A stretch of DNA of 7,945 nucleotides from Chlamydiota bacterium (GTDB taxonomy: Bacteria; Chlamydiota; Chlamydiia; Chlamydiales; SM23-39), in assembly GCA_021772195.1 (NCBI GenBank), contig JAJFML010000121.1:1-7945 (forward strand), in the 5' to 3' direction. Under the pieces are notes generated by a model. It had not been told where the DNA came from, ran no database searches, and saw only the letters and a list, made by a program, of their open reading frames with translations. How positions within the stretch are numbered: the stretch's first letter is position 1; every line of letters begins with the position of its first letter. Positions 5,768 through 7,945 of the stretch are shown piece by piece. Position numbers and translations under genes: made by a program.

Positions 5768-6439
5768 ATGGCAGGAGGAGTATTACTTGAAAGCCCAAGG
5801 CACACAGCTAGCCCCTATTCAGAATACCGCCCCAATAGCGATGCAAATGCAGGCTTACGTGCTAGCTTATTGGTAAAAGTAGAATCATATGAGGACCTTG
5901 GAAGAGCCCCTCTCCCCTCTCCTCCAAGACTGGCCCCAGTTAGACGCGACCCACTTCTCTCAACTAAAGCGGTTCAAGTCAGATTATCACCTGTAATGCA
6001 ATCTGCTGCAGCAAGTGCTGCAGGTGCCGCTGCAGGTGTTCTACAAGTTGAATCTGCTTTCTTGAAAAGACCTGAGACTCCTGCCCTTATTCGAGAAGCA
6101 CGAACAAAACTTCAAAGACAAAAGGATACTTGGCTCTCTAAAGGAAATGAATCCCCTTTTAGACCAGACCGAACATATCTTAAAATAAAATCTGTCTATG
6201 GAAGATGTGTCACCATAGCCTTTCGCCATGATCAACGAAAAGGTTTTATTTTTAAAAGAACAGATACTTTTGATGGAAGTTTCAATATTATACTAACAGA
6301 AAAGGTTTCACAGGAAGTATTAAGAAAAAATAGACTCTTCATATCTACCTTGTATGATAAAGCATTTGAAATTCTTAAAAGAAAATTAGAACATGCGAAT
6401 AGTCCAAATCATTCATTACCTATGGCATACTGCATGTAG
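5768..6439 (+). CDS. Hypothetical protein with low-complexity N-terminus, between lysS and cysS
   Basis: I do not recognise this 223-residue protein. Residues 1 to about 75 are rich in Pro, Ser, Ala and Arg (APLPSPPRLAPVRR, 47-60) and look disordered. A small-residue run at 78-91 comes from a 12-nt repeat. A likely folded part follows from about 98 to 210: basic helix (IREARTKLQRQK), strands (TYLKIKSVYGRCVTIAF, then GFIFKRTDTFDGSFNIIL), and a last helix (LYDKAFEILKRKLEHA). No cleavable signal peptide or clear membrane helix is visible. GC content falls from about 45-57% per 60-nt line at 5821-6060 to 23-28% at 6241-6360, so the two parts differ in composition. It is expressed with lysS, judging by the 1-nt gap and strong ribosome binding site, and ends before a terminator. 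A disordered N-terminus fits, but does not prove, a type III secreted effector. Confidence 0.8.
   Translation: MAGGVLLESPRHTASPYSEYRPNSDANAGLRASLLVKVESYEDLGRAPLPSPPRLAPVRRDPLLSTKAVQVRLSPVMQSAAASAAGAAAGVLQVESAFLKRPETPALIREARTKLQRQKDTWLSKGNESPFRPDRTYLKIKSVYGRCVTIAFRHDQRKGFIFKRTDTFDGSFNIILTEKVSQEVLRKNRLFISTLYDKAFEILKRKLEHANSPNHSLPMAYCM
6005..6040 (+). repeat. Three copies of a 12-nt in-frame repeat
   Basis: GCTGCAG recurs at 6005, 6017 and 6029, exactly 12 nt apart. The second and third copies share GCTGCAGGTG. In frame they encode AAAS-AAGA-AAGV (residues 80-91). Copy number could vary by slippage without breaking the frame. Confidence 0.7.
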
Positions 6440-6445
6440 AGTTTC

Positions 6446-6486
6446 ATCCCCTGATAATAAGTTAGACAGGGGATCTACTTTCTTTT
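6446..6486 (+). terminator. Hairpin terminator between the convergent lysS and cysS units
   Basis: ATCCCCTG (6446-6453) pairs perfectly with CAGGGGAT (6467-6474) around a 13-nt loop. Downstream on the plus strand comes the T-rich CTACTTTCTTTT, supporting intrinsic termination of the lysS transcript. It lies directly between the two convergent stop codons. In the minus direction the following bases (GAAACTCTAC) are not T-rich, so it is less convincing for cysS. Confidence 0.7.
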
Positions 6487-7866
6487 GACCCTAGCCCCAG
6501 ATGGGGTATCATCAATAATATAGCCAGAAGATATGATAAAATTACGAAGTTGATCTGCTTCCTTCCAATTCTTCTCCTTTCGAGCAGTTTCCCTCTTCTG
6601 AAGTGCATCTAGTATCTCTTCAGGAACTTCATCTTCCTCATCATTAAGAACTCCAAGTACACTATCCATCTTTTTGATGACTCTTAGAGTATGCTCTGCT
6701 TCATTTTGAGAAATTTGGGACTGATCCGCTAAGATATTTCCCTTTCGGATAAGGTCAAAAAGATAGGAGAGCGCAAGAGAGATATTGAGATCATCCGAGA
6801 GAGCCTCACGAAAGTTGAAAAGCGCAAGATCTGCCTCTTTTTTGAGCTCTTCTTCTCCCCCATTACCCTGAATCTCTTTCAGTCTACTTTGAAAGTCATG
6901 AATACGATCAAGAGAGGACCTAGCCCCTTTTAGCCCATCTAAGGTAAAGTTAAGCTGTGTACGATAATGAGTGTGTAGAAGCATATATCGCACCTCTACA
7001 GCCCGGTAGTCTTTTTCTAAGAGATCGCGCAGTGTATAAAAATTACCCATTGATTTAGACATCTTCTTACCATCTACAATGAGATGCTCTGAGTGCATCC
7101 AATATTTGGCAAATTCCTTCCCAGTAAAACATTCTGATTGAGCAATCTCGTTTTCGTGATGGGGAAAGATGTTATCAACTCCGCCGCAGTGGATATCCAC
7201 CGTCTTCCCCAAAAGCTTAATTGCCATAGCTGAACACTCAATATGCCAGCCAGGTCTTCCTTTTCCAAAAGGACTCTCCCAATAGATCTCGCCATCTCTA
7301 GAGGGGTCATAGCTCTTCCACAAAACAAAGTCAGAGGCATTTTCTTTATCATACTCATCTTGATGACAACGCTCGGAGGCACCTGTTTTAAGCTCATCTA
7401 ACTTGAGATGGGAAAGCTTGCCATACTCTTTATATTTTGAGATGGAAAAATAGACGCTTTGATCTTGACCTACGTAGGCAGATTTTTTATCCAAAAGATC
7501 CTGAATCATAAGGATCATATCGGGAATATAATCGGTAGCTCTCGGATAGTGATCGGCTCTTAAGATATTAAGTGACTTAAGGTCTTCAAAAAAGGCCTCT
7601 GTGAATGGATCTGTGTATTCTTTCAGCGAAAGTTTTTGCTCTATGGCATTCTTGATCGTCTTATCATCAATATCTGTGATATTCATCACATGCTTAACTG
7701 AAAACCCAAGAAATAATAGCGTCCGCTTCAAAAGATCTTCAAAGACATAGGTTCGAAGATTGCCAATATGAGCAAAATTATAGACAGTAGGGCCGCATGT
7801 GTAGATCTTAAGATCCTTTCCCTCTAACTTCTCTTTTTTACGATTAAGCGTATTATGTATTTGCAT
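6475..7866 (-). CDS. cysS: Cysteinyl-tRNA synthetase, class I
   Basis: Charges tRNA-Cys with cysteine in the cytoplasm. The 463 residues carry the class I Rossmann fold with HIGN (33-36) and KMSKS (268-272). The zinc site that selects cysteine is intact: C24 in YTCGPTVYN, C211 in WHIECSAMA, and H236 and E240 in FPHHENEIAQSE. Length matches the E. coli enzyme (461). The C-terminal end includes the usual acidic and basic helices (ARKEKNWKEADQLRNFI). I use the ATG at 7866; a TTG two codons upstream is possible, but it adds nothing seen in the family. No clear Shine-Dalgarno sequence is visible. The start overlaps by 14 nt the end of the upstream acyl synthetase gene, suggesting co-transcription and coupled translation. 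The stop adjoins the shared terminator, opposite the lysS unit. Confidence 0.97.
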   Translation of the reverse strand: MQIHNTLNRKKEKLEGKDLKIYTCGPTVYNFAHIGNLRTYVFEDLLKRTLLFLGFSVKHVMNITDIDDKTIKNAIEQKLSLKEYTDPFTEAFFEDLKSLNILRADHYPRATDYIPDMILMIQDLLDKKSAYVGQDQSVYFSISKYKEYGKLSHLKLDELKTGASERCHQDEYDKENASDFVLWKSYDPSRDGEIYWESPFGKGRPGWHIECSAMAIKLLGKTVDIHCGGVDNIFPHHENEIAQSECFTGKEFAKYWMHSEHLIVDGKKMSKSMGNFYTLRDLLEKDYRAVEVRYMLLHTHYRTQLNFTLDGLKGARSSLDRIHDFQSRLKEIQGNGGEEELKKEADLALFNFREALSDDLNISLALSYLFDLIRKGNILADQSQISQNEAEHTLRVIKKMDSVLGVLNDEEDEVPEEILDALQKRETARKEKNWKEADQLRNFIISSGYIIDDTPSGARVKRK

Positions 7867-7945
7867 GATCAAGATTAGACTGAATGGCTCGGTAGTTTAT
7901 TTTGCCAGTTCCCATTATGGGGATTTCATCCATTTTTTTCACATC
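7853..7945 (-). CDS. C-terminal end of an AMP-forming acyl-ACP/acyl-CoA synthetase (Aas-like), cut by window edge
   Basis: The last 30 codons of a gene entering from the right, ending in TAA at 7853-7855. MDEIPIMGTGKINYRAI matches the final motif of the adenylate-forming acyl synthetase superfamily, in which the Lys of the GK pair takes part in adenylation. The GTGK-x-x-YR version resembles the Aas group (acyl-ACP synthetase / 2-acylglycerophosphoethanolamine acyltransferase). From memory, C. trachomatis has aas (CT776) a few genes from lysS and cysS, which fits. Such enzymes activate fatty acids for phospholipid synthesis. With only 30 residues the superfamily is likely, but the exact substrate is not determined. 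It overlaps the cysS start by 14 nt. Confidence 0.65.
   Translation of the reverse strand, partial: DVKKMDEIPIMGTGKINYRAIQSNLDHANT

Noticed and set aside
7074..7397. Open frame of 107 codons on the minus strand inside cysS in another frame.
   Set aside because: It lies within the catalytic core coding region of cysS and looks like a frame shadow.
7867..7872. TTG start at 7872 for cysS.
   Set aside because: It adds only two residues and has no ribosome binding site; the ATG at 7866 gives the usual CysRS N-terminus.
1..7945. Search by eye for tRNA or rRNA genes, CRISPR repeats, transposase genes, terminal inverted repeats, integrase or attachment sites.
   Set aside because: None was found; nearly all the sequence is accounted for by coding genes, with one 179-nt spacer.

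Overview
The window looks like a chromosomal segment from a member of the Chlamydiales, probably an environmental (non-Chlamydiaceae) lineage. Two things suggest this. The lysyl-tRNA synthetase reads like chlamydial LysS in long stretches such as IYGGAEARPF, EAYAAYWDYND and HHITDHPIETTPLCK. From memory, the gene order aroA-shikimate kinase-aroC-aroB and the lysS/cysS neighbourhood also match Chlamydia trachomatis (about CT366-369 and CT781-782). No database search was run, so the placement is inference.

Layout. Positions 1-3961 form one minus-strand block, transcribed right to left: two small paralogous unknown genes (3608-3961, then 3324-3587), then aroA, aroK, aroC and aroB, with aroB cut by the left edge. 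Gaps are 20 and 12 nt between the first three genes. The rest are joined by overlaps: ATGA at aroA/aroK, 142 nt at aroK/aroC, ATGA at aroC/aroB. This suggests a single operon. It covers four steps of the shikimate pathway: dehydroquinate synthesis (AroB), shikimate phosphorylation (AroK), EPSP synthesis (AroA) and chorismate synthesis (AroC).

The 179-nt spacer 3962-4140 separates the aro block from divergent lysS. It holds a recognisable lysS promoter (4080-4109), a strong ribosome binding site for the minus-strand gene, and an inverted repeat over the lysS -35 box. lysS (4141-5766) is followed after 1 nt by an unrecognised 223-codon gene (5768-6439), translated from its own good ribosome binding site inside the lysS end. 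A hairpin terminator (6446-6474) separates these from convergent cysS (6475-7866, minus). cysS overlaps by 14 nt the C-terminal end of an AMP-forming acyl synthetase whose body lies beyond the right edge.

Most of the window is housekeeping. I see no defence system, CRISPR array, insertion sequence, prophage, rRNA or tRNA. The points most worth checking are the 142-nt dual-coding aroK/aroC overlap, the altered shikimate-binding residues in AroK, a natural Ile/Phe pair in AroA at sites known for glyphosate resistance, the small tandem paralogs heading the aro operon, a lysine-rich micro-ORF over the lysS start, and the two-part unknown gene between lysS and cysS.
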